Shown: positions 51,163-60,371, counted from the first letter of the stretch. The stretch is 64,000 nt of DNA from Nocardia anaemiae NBRC 100462 (GCF_001612725.1 NZ_BDAZ01000018.1:1-64000), one strand, 5' to 3'. Notes: generated from the sequence alone by a model not told the origin. Program-made: numbers and translations.

Positions 51163-51531
51163 TTAGTCACTGCCCGCGATCAGGACGGCGAACAGGGCGA
51201 TCGCACCGGGCAACGCCTGGACGAACAGGATCCGACGGTTCGCGGTCGCCGCACCGTAGATTCCGGCGACGACAACGCATGCGGTGAAGAAGATCATCGC
51301 GGCGAATCCGACCGGGTCCGAGGCGATAATGCCCCAGATCAGACCGGCAGCCAGGAAGCCGTTGTACAGCCCCTGGTTGGCGGCCAAAACCTTGGTCTGT
51401 TCGGCGAATTCGGCGGTGCTGCCGAAGGACGCGCGCACCCGCGGGGTGGTCCACAGGAACATCTCCATGACCAGGATGTAGATGTGCAGCAACGCCACCA
51501 GACCGACAAGCACCTCGGCTACTACGCGCAT
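51163..51531 (-). CDS. DUF1304 integral membrane protein
   Basis: 122 residues, four expected helices (VLVGLVALLHIYILVMEMFLW, a second at GLYNGFLAAGLIWGII, FAAMIFFTACVVVAGIYGA, VQALPGAIALFAVLIAG). The N-terminal HIYILVMEMFLWTTPR and the NQGLYNGFLA motif match the DUF1304 family of small membrane proteins, of unknown function. ATG 51531 follows AAGGGA. Single gene between the sugar dehydrogenase and the Ser/Thr kinase genes. Confidence 0.88.
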   Translation of the reverse strand: MRVVAEVLVGLVALLHIYILVMEMFLWTTPRVRASFGSTAEFAEQTKVLAANQGLYNGFLAAGLIWGIIASDPVGFAAMIFFTACVVVAGIYGAATANRRILFVQALPGAIALFAVLIAGSD

Positions 51532-51630
51532 TCGATTGATCCCTTCACACGGATACGGCTCGTTGTCGGTCCACAGGATGGACGATCGGCGTCGGGAGCG
51601 TCGGAAGGCGCGCCCGACGAACCTCGCACG

Positions 51631-53325
51631 TCAACTCTTGTGCAGAGTGCCGGTGATATCGCCGAGCACACCGCTGAATCCGCCGCTGAAGCTGTAGGTG
51701 ACCGAACCGTCCGGCTGCAGGATCACCTTCGAGGTCGATCCTTCGTCCATGCACCCGCTCGCACCGCCGCTGAGCCGTGCCACGAAGGTGAGCTGGGTGT
51801 CGGTGGCATTCGTCAGACGTTCGGCGCGTTCGCACCGGCTGCGCGAAGCCTGCCCGGTATTGGCCGAGGTGGCGACCTCCTCGCCGACTTTCCCATCGTG
51901 AATGGTCAATTCGATATCGAAGGTGGCGAGCGCGTCTCGTGCGGTGCCGGTCCACTTGCCGACGAATGCTTCGGGTATCACGGAGTCCGTTGCCGCTGCC
52001 GAGGTGCTGGTCGCGGAGGTCTGTGCCGTCGAAGTGGTCGTGCGGGCGACGGAGGTGGCCACCGGCGTAGTGCTCACCGTCGCCGCGGAATCGGCGGATT
52101 TGTCGGTCAGCTGGGTCCCGATGAGGAATGCGCCGCCCGCGACGATGAGACAGACCACCACGGCCGCGACGATCAATGCGGGCCGACGGGAACGACTCTT
52201 CGGCGGCGCGTGGTAGTAGGCGGGTTGCGGCCCCGACCGATCCTGCGCAGGTGGATACGGTGCGTACACATGACTCGAATTGCCTTGCGGCCCAGTCTGT
52301 CCGGATGGCCATGCCGTATTCCCGGACTGCCAAGCCACCGTATCGGCCGCGGGCCGGGACAGTGTGTGCGGCGATTGCGACACCGCCCGCGAAATCGTCG
52401 GCGCCGACCGCGACGGATCCGGACCGACCGCCTCGACCGGTCCGGATTCCAGATCGAGCAGTGCGACCGCTCGCCGACTCACCTCTTCGAGCACCGGCGC
52501 GGGCAGCCAGCCGCCACGCTCGGGAACCCCGAGTTCGGCCAGCTGATCGAGCAACTGCTGCGGTGTCGGCCGAGCCGCCACATCCTTGTTCAGACATGCC
52601 GCGATGAGCGGCCGCAGCCGGTCCGGCACCGCCGCGAGCCGCGGCTCCTCGTACACCACCCGATACAGCATCTGCACCGTCTCGCCGGAGCCGAACGGCC
52701 CCTGCCCGGTCGCCGCGTAGACGAGTACGCCGCCGAGTGCGAAGACGTCGCCCTCGGGTCCCATGGTCGGTCCGAGCACCTGCTCCGGACACATGAATCC
52801 CGGTGAGCCGATGACATTTCCGGTGGTCGTCAGCGCGCTGTCCTCGGCGGCGCGCGCGATGCCGAAGTCGATCACCTTCGGACCGTCCACGGCGAGCAGC
52901 ACATTGGACGGTTTCAGATCGCGATGCACGATCCCGGCGCCGTGCACGGCGATCAATGCCTCGGCCAGCCCGTGCGCGAGCACCAGCAGCGTGTTCTCGC
53001 TGAACGTGCCGAACTGCTCGACCGCATCGGTCAACGAGAAACCGGCCACATAGCCGGTCGCCAGCCACGGCGGCGTCGAATCCACATCAGCGTCGAGCAC
53101 CGGCGCGGTGAACTTCCCGCCGACGCGCCGTGCCGCGGTGACCTCGCGCCGGAACCGCTCCCGGAACTCGTTGCCGATCAGATCCGGGCGGATCACCTTC
53201 ACCGCGACGGTGCGGCCACCCGCGCTGCGCCCGAGGTACACCCGGCCCATACCGCCCGCACCGAGCAGGCCGAGTAGCCGGTAGTCCCCGATCCGCGTTG
53301 GATCGTCTGTGCCGAGCGGTCGCAT
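51631..53325 (-). CDS. Transmembrane Ser/Thr protein kinase (Pkn type)
   Basis: 564 residues. N-terminal Hanks-type kinase (about 14-275): GxGGMGRVYLG loop as LGAGGMGRVYLG, Lys in VAVKVI, HRDLKPSN catalytic loop, DFGIAR and a GSPGFMCPEQ activation region. A Pro/Gln-rich linker leads to one helix (PALIVAAVVVCLIVAGGAF, about 375-395), a Ser/Thr-rich stalk, and an external domain of about 110 residues with two Cys (FVGKWTGTARDALATFDIEL...SGCMDEG...GDITGTLHK). That external domain resembles small lipocalin-like or beta-barrel sensors of unassigned ligand. ATG 53325 starts close to the kinase core; TTG 53364 is an alternative. Confidence 0.9.
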   Translation of the reverse strand: MRPLGTDDPTRIGDYRLLGLLGAGGMGRVYLGRSAGGRTVAVKVIRPDLIGNEFRERFRREVTAARRVGGKFTAPVLDADVDSTPPWLATGYVAGFSLTDAVEQFGTFSENTLLVLAHGLAEALIAVHGAGIVHRDLKPSNVLLAVDGPKVIDFGIARAAEDSALTTTGNVIGSPGFMCPEQVLGPTMGPEGDVFALGGVLVYAATGQGPFGSGETVQMLYRVVYEEPRLAAVPDRLRPLIAACLNKDVAARPTPQQLLDQLAELGVPERGGWLPAPVLEEVSRRAVALLDLESGPVEAVGPDPSRSAPTISRAVSQSPHTLSRPAADTVAWQSGNTAWPSGQTGPQGNSSHVYAPYPPAQDRSGPQPAYYHAPPKSRSRRPALIVAAVVVCLIVAGGAFLIGTQLTDKSADSAATVSTTPVATSVARTTTSTAQTSATSTSAAATDSVIPEAFVGKWTGTARDALATFDIELTIHDGKVGEEVATSANTGQASRSRCERAERLTNATDTQLTFVARLSGGASGCMDEGSTSKVILQPDGSVTYSFSGGFSGVLGDITGTLHKS

Positions 53326-53392
53326 CGCGAACTGGGGTCCTCTCACCTGATGTCGAACACGCAAAGGCTACCCATGGCCGCGCTCGGCTGCG

Positions 53393-54283
53393 CTAGCCGG
53401 TAGCGGCCGGAACCGGTGTGGGAGCCGCGCGGTGCAGCTGCCGCGCCAACAAGTACGCGGCGATGGCGGCCGGAATATTCATCAGCACCCCGTACACCGC
53501 GGGCGGCACCGCCATCTGCGAATTGTGCAGCACGCTCGAGGCGACCGCGATGGCCAACGCGCCGTTGTGGATGCCGATTTCCATCGCCGAGGCGATCGCC
53601 TGATCGGTCTGCACCCGGAACAAGCGCGGCACGGTGTAGCCGATGACGAAACTCAGCGTCGACAGCAGCAGGCTGAGGGTGGCGAGCTTGCCGATGTTCT
53701 CGGTGAGCGTGTCGAATTCGCGCCCCACCGCCGCCGCCACGACCAGCAGCAGCACCACCGCCGAGACGATCTTGACGTTCTTGCGCATTCGCTCGGCCCA
53801 GTCGGTGAACCGACGATGCACCCACATCCCCACCGTGACCGGGACCAGCACGATCGCGAACACCTGGGCGAACTTATCCGGCCGCAGCCCGATCGCGGCG
53901 TCATCGTCCATGAACAGCGTGAACGACAGCGTGACCACCAGCGGCAGGGTGAAGACGGCGAGAATCGAATTGATCGCGGTCAGCGTGATATTCAGAGCCA
54001 CATTGCCACCGGCGATATGGCTGAACAGATTCGCCGACGGCCCGCCAGGTGAGGCGACGAGCAGCATCACCCCGACGGCCAGCGCACCTTCGAGCCGGAA
54101 CAGATAGACCAGACCAAGACAGATCGCGGGCAAGACGATCATCTGGCACACCAGCGCGACCACCGCCGCCTTGGGATAGCGCAGCACCCGCGCGAAATCA
54201 TCGACAGTCAAGGTCAACCCGAGTCCGAACATCACCAGCGCCAGGGCCAGCGGTAGGAACACGGCGAAAATCGTTGAACCCAT
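53393..54283 (-). CDS. Bile acid:sodium symporter (BASS) family transporter
   Basis: 296 residues, nine to ten helices. The BASS core motifs are ALALVMFGLGLTLTVDDF at helix 1-2, VASPGGPSANLFSHIAGGNVALNITLTAINS (the discontinuous helix with the sodium site) and EIGIHNGALAIAVASS (second sodium site). Substrates in bacteria include pantoate, organic acids and bile acids, and cannot be told here. ATG 54283 has GGAG eight bases upstream. It is followed by the Ser/Thr kinase gene after 68 bases and might share its transcript. Divergent from an LppP-like gene over a 154-base gap. Confidence 0.9.
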   Translation of the reverse strand: MGSTIFAVFLPLALALVMFGLGLTLTVDDFARVLRYPKAAVVALVCQMIVLPAICLGLVYLFRLEGALAVGVMLLVASPGGPSANLFSHIAGGNVALNITLTAINSILAVFTLPLVVTLSFTLFMDDDAAIGLRPDKFAQVFAIVLVPVTVGMWVHRRFTDWAERMRKNVKIVSAVVLLLVVAAAVGREFDTLTENIGKLATLSLLLSTLSFVIGYTVPRLFRVQTDQAIASAMEIGIHNGALAIAVASSVLHNSQMAVPPAVYGVLMNIPAAIAAYLLARQLHRAAPTPVPAATG

Positions 54284-54437
54284 TCAGATCTCCTCATCAG
54301 GACTCGGACGGATATCGACGTTATCGACTCGTCGTCCGGGCGGCGACCCCACCCGTGGGAGCCCGCCTGTGGGCGATGCGATGATGGTGTGCGGAGCGCG
54401 ATCGAGAAACCGTCCGACCTGAAGGGGCCTTCCCTCG

Positions 54438-54965
54438 ATGCAGATGTATCGGCTCGTATTGCTCACCCTCGGTATCGGACTGACCTGCGTGACCGGATGT
54501 GGCTCGGGTGATAACAGCGTCCGGATCACCGATTTCGAACCGACCACTACGTCGCCCGCGGCGAAATGCGGCGTCGACCTCACCGCGCCGGTGATCGGCG
54601 CCGCCATCGCGACGCTGCCCGTCGATCCGATCACCAAGGTGCCGTGGTCCACCGATCCGGCCGGATTCGAAGGCACCTACGATCCGTGCGTCACGCTGTC
54701 GGCGGTGATCATTACGGTCGAGGGCGCGACCGGCAGTTCACCGAATCAAGTGCTGCTGTTCCACAAAGGCGAGTTCGTCGGTACCGGCACGCGGGAGAGT
54801 CTCGGGTTCACTGCGCTGGATCCGGGGCGCACGACCGATGACACCGTCGGCGTGATCTACAAGACGCCAGGCAGTTGCAATGCCTGTCCGGACGGCACGC
54901 CGACGCCGGTCCAATTCCATTGGGATGGAAAGCAAGTCCAGACGATCGGGACGCCACCGAAATAG
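54438..54965 (+). CDS. LppP/LprE-family lipoprotein
   Basis: 175 residues. Lipobox CVTGC (Cys21) after a hydrophobic signal, then a short low-complexity linker and the LppP/LprE domain: CGVDLTAPVIGAAIATLP, DPCVTLSAVIITVEGATGSSPNQVLLFHKGEFVGTGT and the end VQFHWDGKQVQ. This family is confined to mycobacteria, nocardiae and relatives; its function is unknown. Two internal Cys (CNAC) may bridge. ATG 54438 follows AAGGGGCC. Convergent with the FAD monooxygenase gene, only two bases apart. Confidence 0.86.
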   Translation: MQMYRLVLLTLGIGLTCVTGCGSGDNSVRITDFEPTTTSPAAKCGVDLTAPVIGAAIATLPVDPITKVPWSTDPAGFEGTYDPCVTLSAVIITVEGATGSSPNQVLLFHKGEFVGTGTRESLGFTALDPGRTTDDTVGVIYKTPGSCNACPDGTPTPVQFHWDGKQVQTIGTPPK

Positions 54966-54967
54966 CG

Positions 54968-56476
54968 TCATCGCATTATGCGTTCCAGGGCCGCGTGTAG
55001 CTCGGCGGCCGGATCGCTCGGCAGGCTCGGCATGCGCCAGGCAATGATGTGATCGGGGCGCACGAGCAGCGCGCCGGTAGCGCAGAGGCCCACGGTTTCG
55101 GGCCAATCCTGGTCGAGTTCATGGATTTCCAGCGGTAGGCCGGTTTTCCATGCGGTGCCTGCTGGGCCGACCAGGAGGGCACAGGACGTTTCGATGAGGT
55201 CGAGTGTGGAACGACCGTCGGACAGTCGGCGATGCGGCAGTCGCGTGCCGGGTTGGCCGGTGAGATCGAGATGCGCCATGGTGTGCGGGCTGCCGTCGTC
55301 GATGAGTGCGCCCGCCCAGTAGCGATTGCCGAGAATGAGGGCGATCGGATCGGCCAGTGCTGTGGCGTCGGTGGATTCGCGGTTCATGGTGCGCAGGTCG
55401 GCGGTTCGGATGCTCGACTGGTCGGCGATATACCAGCCGACCGGGCGGCGTTCGGTGTGGTAGGTGTCGAGCAATGCCGGATCCGCCTCGCCGCGGAGTA
55501 CGGCCGCCAACTTCCAGGCGAGATTGTGCGCGTCCTCGATGCCGGTATTCGCGCCCGCGGCGGCGAAGGGCGGCATGACATGGGCGGCGTCACCGGCCAG
55601 GAAGACGCGGCCGGCACGGTATTGCTCGGCGACGAACATCCCTGGCTCCCAGGGCAATACGCTGATCAGCTCGATCGGAATATCGGGAACGCCGATGGCC
55701 GTCCGCAAGACGTTCGGCCACTCGTCCATCGGTCGGTCTGCTCCCTCGGTGGTAGTGAATATCCAGCGGTGTGACCCGTCGATCGAGGCGAAAGCTCCTG
55801 GCGCATCGGCGTTCTCGATCTGGCAGAGGTTGAATTCGCGACCGCGCACCAACTCGGTGAGATCGGCGCGGAAGTAGACGTTGACGGCTCGGCCGAGCGT
55901 GCCACGGCCATCGCGCGGAATGCCGAGCCGCTCGCGGATCGGACTCGACGCGCCGTCGGCGGCGATCAGATAGTCCGCCCGCAACCGCTCGACCGTGCCA
56001 TCGGCGGCGGCGATCGTGGCGGTGATGCCATCGGTCTCCTCGGCGAAGTCGGTGAGTTCGACGCCGAATCGCACATCGCAGCCGCGGGCCACGGCAATAC
56101 GCCGCAGCACCGGCTCCAGCAGATCCTGGGCACACAGGCAGGCGGTGGCCGGGGTGATGGTCGACCAGTCGGGCACGCCGCCGGGCAGTGTGAAGGGGAT
56201 CCGTTCGGCCCGCACGAGCGTCGGACCTGCGGCGAAGTGCTGGTACGCCGCGAGGTCGCGGGCCGCGTCCAGAACCTCCTCGGCGATGCCGAGCTGTCCG
56301 AACAGTTCCATGGTCCGGATATTGATGCGCCTGGCCTTGGGTTGCGGTGAGGTGGTCGCCCTGCGTTCGACCAGCAGCGATGCCACGCCCTGTCGACGCA
56401 GGAACAGCGCGGCCGACAGTCCGACCAAGCCGCCGCCGACGATGAGAACACTAGGTTCGTGTACTTTGTACATCAT
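54968..56476 (-). CDS. FAD-dependent aromatic monooxygenase (PheA/TfdB or aklavinone hydroxylase-like)
   Basis: 502 residues of the class A flavin hydroxylases: SVLIVGGGLVGLSAALFLRRQG (Rossmann motif, residues 9-29), LIAADGASSPIRERLG and VFLAGDAAHVMPPFAAAGANTGIEDAHNLAWKL (second FAD motif). The C-terminal thioredoxin-like domain keeps few marks. Likely it hydroxylates a phenolic or polyketide-type compound, or a drug. It does not match rifampicin monooxygenase in the N-terminal motifs. The ATG ATG start at 56476/56473 lies inside tandem operators, and no ribosome site is visible; a leaderless transcript is likely. Controlled by the divergent TetR. Confidence 0.86.
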   Translation of the reverse strand: MMYKVHEPSVLIVGGGLVGLSAALFLRRQGVASLLVERRATTSPQPKARRINIRTMELFGQLGIAEEVLDAARDLAAYQHFAAGPTLVRAERIPFTLPGGVPDWSTITPATACLCAQDLLEPVLRRIAVARGCDVRFGVELTDFAEETDGITATIAAADGTVERLRADYLIAADGASSPIRERLGIPRDGRGTLGRAVNVYFRADLTELVRGREFNLCQIENADAPGAFASIDGSHRWIFTTTEGADRPMDEWPNVLRTAIGVPDIPIELISVLPWEPGMFVAEQYRAGRVFLAGDAAHVMPPFAAAGANTGIEDAHNLAWKLAAVLRGEADPALLDTYHTERRPVGWYIADQSSIRTADLRTMNRESTDATALADPIALILGNRYWAGALIDDGSPHTMAHLDLTGQPGTRLPHRRLSDGRSTLDLIETSCALLVGPAGTAWKTGLPLEIHELDQDWPETVGLCATGALLVRPDHIIAWRMPSLPSDPAAELHAALERIMR

Positions 56477-56491
56477 GTGTACGTTGTACAC
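56459..56491. promoter_or_regulatory. Two tandem palindromic operators over the monooxygenase start
   Basis: GTGTAC-ttt-GTACAT (56459-56473) and GTGTAC-gtt-GTACAC (56477-56491) are near-identical dyads with centres 18 bases apart. They cover the monooxygenase start codon and sit 32 bases upstream of the TetR start, as expected for sites bound by a pair of TetR dimers on adjacent faces of the helix. Confidence 0.75.
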
Positions 56492-56522
56492 GAATGGTTG
56501 AATGCCCGGCAAGGAGGTGACA

Positions 56523-57254
56523 ATGCGCGAGGATTCGTCGCCGCCCGGACCGTTGATCTGGTCGCTACCGGAACCGCCGGGCCGACCGACCACGACGCTG
56601 AGCCGGGCGAGCATCCTGCGCGCGGCATTGACCGTGGCCGACACCGAGGGCGCGCGGGCGCTGACGATGCGCCGGATCGCCACGGCGGTCGGTGCGTCCA
56701 CGCCGATGTCGCTGTATCGCTATGTCGGCAGCAAGGACGGTCTGGTCGACTTGATGATCGACGCCGTCTACGGTGAGATACCGCTGCCCGCAACGCCTTC
56801 GGGCCATTGGCGCACCGCGCTCGAAGAGCTTTCGCTGGCCACCTGGTCGGTGATCCAGGGCCACCTCTGGTTCGGTGAACTCGTGCACACCCGACCGCCG
56901 CTCGGGCCGAATGCACTGCGCTACTTCGACTTCCGCTTCGCCCTCTTGGAGCCCCTCGACATCGCCGCCGACGATATGACGCTGATCACCGCCGCCGTCG
57001 ACGGCCATCTCATCGGCGCCGCACTGCAACTCGCCGAGGAGAACCGCATGCGGGCACGCTCCGGACTGCATACCGACGACGAGTTGGCCGCCGCCGCGCA
57101 ACCGATGCTGGCGCCCATCCTCGCCGACGGCCGCTATCCCGCCTTCGCCCGCTGGATCTCCGCGCGCACCACCACCGGTGGTATCGACCCCGTCGAGTGG
57201 ACTTTGACCAGCCTGCTCGACGGCATCACGGATCGTCTCGGGCTGCCGATATAA
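56523..57254 (+). CDS. TetR-family repressor of the FAD monooxygenase gene
   Basis: 243 residues. The helix-turn-helix (SRASILRAALTVADTEGARALTMRRIATAVGASTPMSLYRYVGSKDGL in outline, about 33-77) is followed by a TetR_C-type domain like that of the tetracycline repressor (LATWSVIQGHLWFGELVHTRP). This form often pairs with drug-handling genes. ATG 56523 was chosen because a perfect AAGGAGGTGACA precedes it; ATG 56502 would add seven residues. The gene is divergent from the FAD monooxygenase gene with two operators between them, so induction by the monooxygenase substrate is the natural model. Convergent with a RibD-fold gene one base away. Confidence 0.9.
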   Translation: MREDSSPPGPLIWSLPEPPGRPTTTLSRASILRAALTVADTEGARALTMRRIATAVGASTPMSLYRYVGSKDGLVDLMIDAVYGEIPLPATPSGHWRTALEELSLATWSVIQGHLWFGELVHTRPPLGPNALRYFDFRFALLEPLDIAADDMTLITAAVDGHLIGAALQLAEENRMRARSGLHTDDELAAAAQPMLAPILADGRYPAFARWISARTTTGGIDPVEWTLTSLLDGITDRLGLPI

Positions 57255-57255
57255 C

Positions 57256-57849
57256 TCAATTCCCGCCATCGAGTGGGACGTAGCGCACGAAGATGTTGTC
57301 GGAGTTGTCGAAGGTTCGAGTTTCCACCCGCCGCAGGGCCGGGTGGTCGCCGGTGAAGATCGGAGTACCCGCGCCGAGCGTGGTCGCGCCGATCACCAAA
57401 TGCAATGCATCCACCAGGCCGTGGATCAGCAAGTCATTCCACAGGATTCGGCTGGCGAAGACGACGATATCGCCGCCCGGCTGTCGCTTCAGCTCGGCGA
57501 TCGCCGCATAGGCGTCGGAACGGGGGATGATGCGGGTATTACTCGCCCAGGCGTGGTCCGCGGGCGGAAGTTCCGCGTGGTCGGAAACGACGACCTTGTC
57601 GACGGCGTTGTAGCGCTTGGAGAATTCGCGATTGGTGGTCGAGAACGTCGGCTCGTGCTCGACATTCGGCCAGAAGCCGCTGAACATCCCGTAGGACGTG
57701 CCGCCGAGCAGGACGGTATCGGCATTGCGGATGTGCTCCAGATTGGTGCGGTCGAATGATTCGTCCATCGGCAGGGCCATGACATTGCCGCCCTCGCCTT
57801 CGAAGTAGCCGTCCAGCGACATGATGTTGACGACGATGAGCTTGCGCAT
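57256..57849 (-). CDS. RibD C-terminal-fold (dihydrofolate reductase-like) reductase
   Basis: 197 residues of the same broad family as 23497-24111: KLIVVNIMSLDGYFEGEGG, TVLLGGTSYGMFSGFWP and GGDIVVFASRILWNDLLIHGLVDALHLVIG. The last includes the NADPH-binding turn. The two copies differ clearly, so they are not a recent duplication. Substrate unknown. ATG 57849 begins the conserved first strand. The next 248 bases up to the CocE-type gene hold a small dyad GATTC-gaccc-GAATC near 57913-57927, and otherwise nothing clear. Confidence 0.86.
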   Translation of the reverse strand: MRKLIVVNIMSLDGYFEGEGGNVMALPMDESFDRTNLEHIRNADTVLLGGTSYGMFSGFWPNVEHEPTFSTTNREFSKRYNAVDKVVVSDHAELPPADHAWASNTRIIPRSDAYAAIAELKRQPGGDIVVFASRILWNDLLIHGLVDALHLVIGATTLGAGTPIFTGDHPALRRVETRTFDNSDNIFVRYVPLDGGN

Positions 57850-58097
57850 TTCGATCCTTTCGAGTCAGCACGCCTCGGTGGCGTGTACCGGTGGGTCGGA
57901 ACGGGGCTCGGTGATTCGACCCGAATCGGTCACGGTTCGATAACGCCGCACGGGGGCTCAGCGAGTCTGCGGGCGAATCCGCCGAACCGACCGGACCGTA
58001 GCTAGCGGGATATTCGCCAATGGGTTGCTATGGTCGTCGCGCGTCGATCGGGCGCTCTTGTCTACATGCTGCGTACCAGTCGAGAAGGGATCACGAG

Positions 58098-60152
58098 TTG
58101 TCGGGGCATGGAGTGGCACCTGCGCTTATGCGTTGGATTCGACTGGCGACCGTTGTCGTCGCCGTGGTGGCACTCGCTTCGAGTGGCGGTGGATCCGCGA
58201 CCGCCGAGCAAAGCATCAACACCGCCCTCGGTGAGCGGTGGACGGCTATGCACGACGGTCCGCAGGAGTACCCCGATGTGCATATCGACTGGGATGTCCC
58301 GATTCGCATGAGCGACGGCGTCATACTCAAGGCGAATGTGTATCGGCCCGTCGATGCGACGAACACGGTGGTCAGCAAGCCGTTGCCGACGATCGTGAAC
58401 CTCACGCCGTACACCAAACTCATGAGCAATCTGGTCGAGTCGGCATTCGCCGCGCCCGGACTGCGGCCGTTCACCATGGATATGGTCCGGCGCCTGAATC
58501 TGTCCGGCACGCCGATCAGCGGATTCGGCGAGCTGATGCACGCACTCGACGGCGGCATGATCCAGACCGTGCTCGGCATCGACCGGAATCTCATCCGCAG
58601 CGGCTACACGTTGGTGGTCGCGGACGTCCGCGGCACCGGCTTCTCGCAGGGCACCTGGAACACCCTCGGCAAGCGTGAACAATTGGACACCCGCGAGGTG
58701 ATCGATTGGGCGGCCAAGCAGCCGTGGTCCAACGGCACTGTCGGTATGAGCGGCGGCTCCTATGCGGGCATCAATCAACTCCGTGCGGCCGAAAACGCCC
58801 CTGCCGCACTGAAAGCCATCTTCCCGGTGGAGGCGGGCAGTGATTTGATGCGTGATGTCGTCGCCCCCGGTGGCGGTATCGGCACGACCTTCCTGCCACT
58901 GTGGTTGAGCAATGTGAACCAGTCGAAGCTGATTCCCGACGTGCAGTCGATGCTCAACGGCACTTTCGACTGGAAATGGCTGCAGTCCAGGATGGCCGAT
59001 CCGACAACCAATTCCGAACTGCTGGCCCAGGCGCTGCTCACTCCGTCGCTGGACCGGGTACCGACGGCACTGGCCGCCGCGCTCGACGACAGCAGTGAAT
59101 TCCGGCAGGGGATTCTGGGGCATCCGGAGCGAATCACGGTGCCCACCTTCATGTATGGCGGCTGGCATGACATCTTCGCCAATAGCGCGTCCAAACTGTA
59201 CAACGTCATCCCGCTGCCGCAGGCCGAGAAGCAGTTGCTGATCGGCGATACCTACCATGCGAATCCGGGTGCCGGTACCGGTGGGCCCGGTGCGCCGCCG
59301 CGGCTGGACGTGCTGCAGCGGGTGTGGTTCGACAAGTGGCTCAAAGGGATCGACAACGGCATCGGCGACTTCGGCCCGATCACGCTGTGGGAGCAGGGCT
59401 CGGGCTGGAAAACTCTGGGGCAGTTCCCGGAACGCGGTGTCACACATCGCCGGGTCTACCTGTCCTCGGCGTCGAGCGATACCGCCGAGCATGCGGTGCA
59501 CGACGGATCACTGTCCTCGGCCAAGCCGAAGGAGCGCATCGCCCTGCAGGTGTCACCCGGGGTGACCATGGCGTGCTCACGTGATGCCGCACAGGGCTCC
59601 GCCGGTCTCGCCGCGCCATTAGATATCTGCGCCAAGGATTCTCGCGTCGCCGAAGGCAATGGGCTGACCTTCACCAGCGCCGAGATGAGTGCGCCGACGG
59701 TGCTGTCCGGGCCGATCAATGTGCACCTCAATGTGGTGCACGACGCGGCGGACGGCTATTGGGATGTCACCGTCAACGATGTCGCGCCCGACGGCACGTC
59801 CACCGTATTGACCACCGGCCAGCTCACCGCGTCGCTGCGCGCGGTGGACGAAGCACGCAGCATGCGTTCGGCGAGCGGCGATTACACCGCGCCGTACAAC
59901 CCGATCACCGTGGAGAGCATGCTGCCCGTCGTGCCGGGAAAGCCCGTGACGCTGGATATCGCGGTCATCCCGACGCAGGCCCTCTTGCTGCCCGGCCACC
60001 GGCTGCGGGTGGATGTGTTCGCCGGAAATGTGCCGAAGGCGTTGGCTTTTCGGCCGATGCTCAACGCCACCGAACTCAAGCCGCAATACCTGCAGCTGGA
60101 TCCGGGTGCGCCGAGCTTCGTCAATCTGCCGACGAACCGGCCGATCGCCTGA
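58098..60152 (+). CDS. Exported CocE/NonD-type hydrolase (X-Pro dipeptidyl peptidase family)
   Basis: 684 residues. Start TTG 58098 has AAGGGA seven bases upstream; ATG 58128 is an alternative that still keeps the signal. A Sec signal peptide (RWIRLATVVVAVVALASSG) should be cut after SATA. The alpha/beta-hydrolase core shows YTLVVADVRGTGFSQGTW (oxyanion), the nucleophile Ser in GTVGMSGGSYAG, and GGWHDIF with Asp and His downstream (GDTYHAN). The C-terminal jelly-roll domain (about 470-670) is the X-Pro dipeptidyl peptidase C-terminal type. Substrates in this family range from cocaine-type esters and acyl drugs to Pro dipeptides. Exported, so it acts on outside esters or peptides. Confidence 0.88.
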   Translation: MSGHGVAPALMRWIRLATVVVAVVALASSGGGSATAEQSINTALGERWTAMHDGPQEYPDVHIDWDVPIRMSDGVILKANVYRPVDATNTVVSKPLPTIVNLTPYTKLMSNLVESAFAAPGLRPFTMDMVRRLNLSGTPISGFGELMHALDGGMIQTVLGIDRNLIRSGYTLVVADVRGTGFSQGTWNTLGKREQLDTREVIDWAAKQPWSNGTVGMSGGSYAGINQLRAAENAPAALKAIFPVEAGSDLMRDVVAPGGGIGTTFLPLWLSNVNQSKLIPDVQSMLNGTFDWKWLQSRMADPTTNSELLAQALLTPSLDRVPTALAAALDDSSEFRQGILGHPERITVPTFMYGGWHDIFANSASKLYNVIPLPQAEKQLLIGDTYHANPGAGTGGPGAPPRLDVLQRVWFDKWLKGIDNGIGDFGPITLWEQGSGWKTLGQFPERGVTHRRVYLSSASSDTAEHAVHDGSLSSAKPKERIALQVSPGVTMACSRDAAQGSAGLAAPLDICAKDSRVAEGNGLTFTSAEMSAPTVLSGPINVHLNVVHDAADGYWDVTVNDVAPDGTSTVLTTGQLTASLRAVDEARSMRSASGDYTAPYNPITVESMLPVVPGKPVTLDIAVIPTQALLLPGHRLRVDVFAGNVPKALAFRPMLNATELKPQYLQLDPGAPSFVNLPTNRPIA

Positions 60153-60345
60153 AATGTGCCGAAGAGCTTGACGTAGGCGGCATCCGCAAGTTATTCTATA
60201 AATGGGAAGCAATTCAGCGCGGGCTTGACGTGGCTCAAAAACATTGACTCCTATTCTGATTCCGCTCTCGACATTCCGCGAGTGCGCGTGTAATTTTGGA
60301 CGTTGCGCTGGTTGCCTCCCGTCCACCTCACGAACCAATCGTTGT

Positions 60346-60371
60346 AAACATCATCCGCTGTGGTGATGTTT
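60346..60371. promoter_or_regulatory. Perfect inverted repeat upstream of rpoB2
   Basis: AAACATCA (60346-60353) and TGATGTTT (60364-60371) with a 10-base spacer lie about 100 bases before the TTG start, in the 316-base gap after the CocE-type gene. No ORF with a ribosome site is seen in that gap. The dyad is AT-rich, unlike a terminator, so it may be an operator. No clear match to the rifampicin-associated element consensus was found in this gap. Confidence 0.45.

Noticed and set aside
54968..56476. The FAD monooxygenase as rifampicin monooxygenase (Rox) paired with rpoB2
   Set aside because: The N-terminal and middle motifs fit the PheA/aklavinone hydroxylase group better than Rox, and it has its own TetR with own operators.
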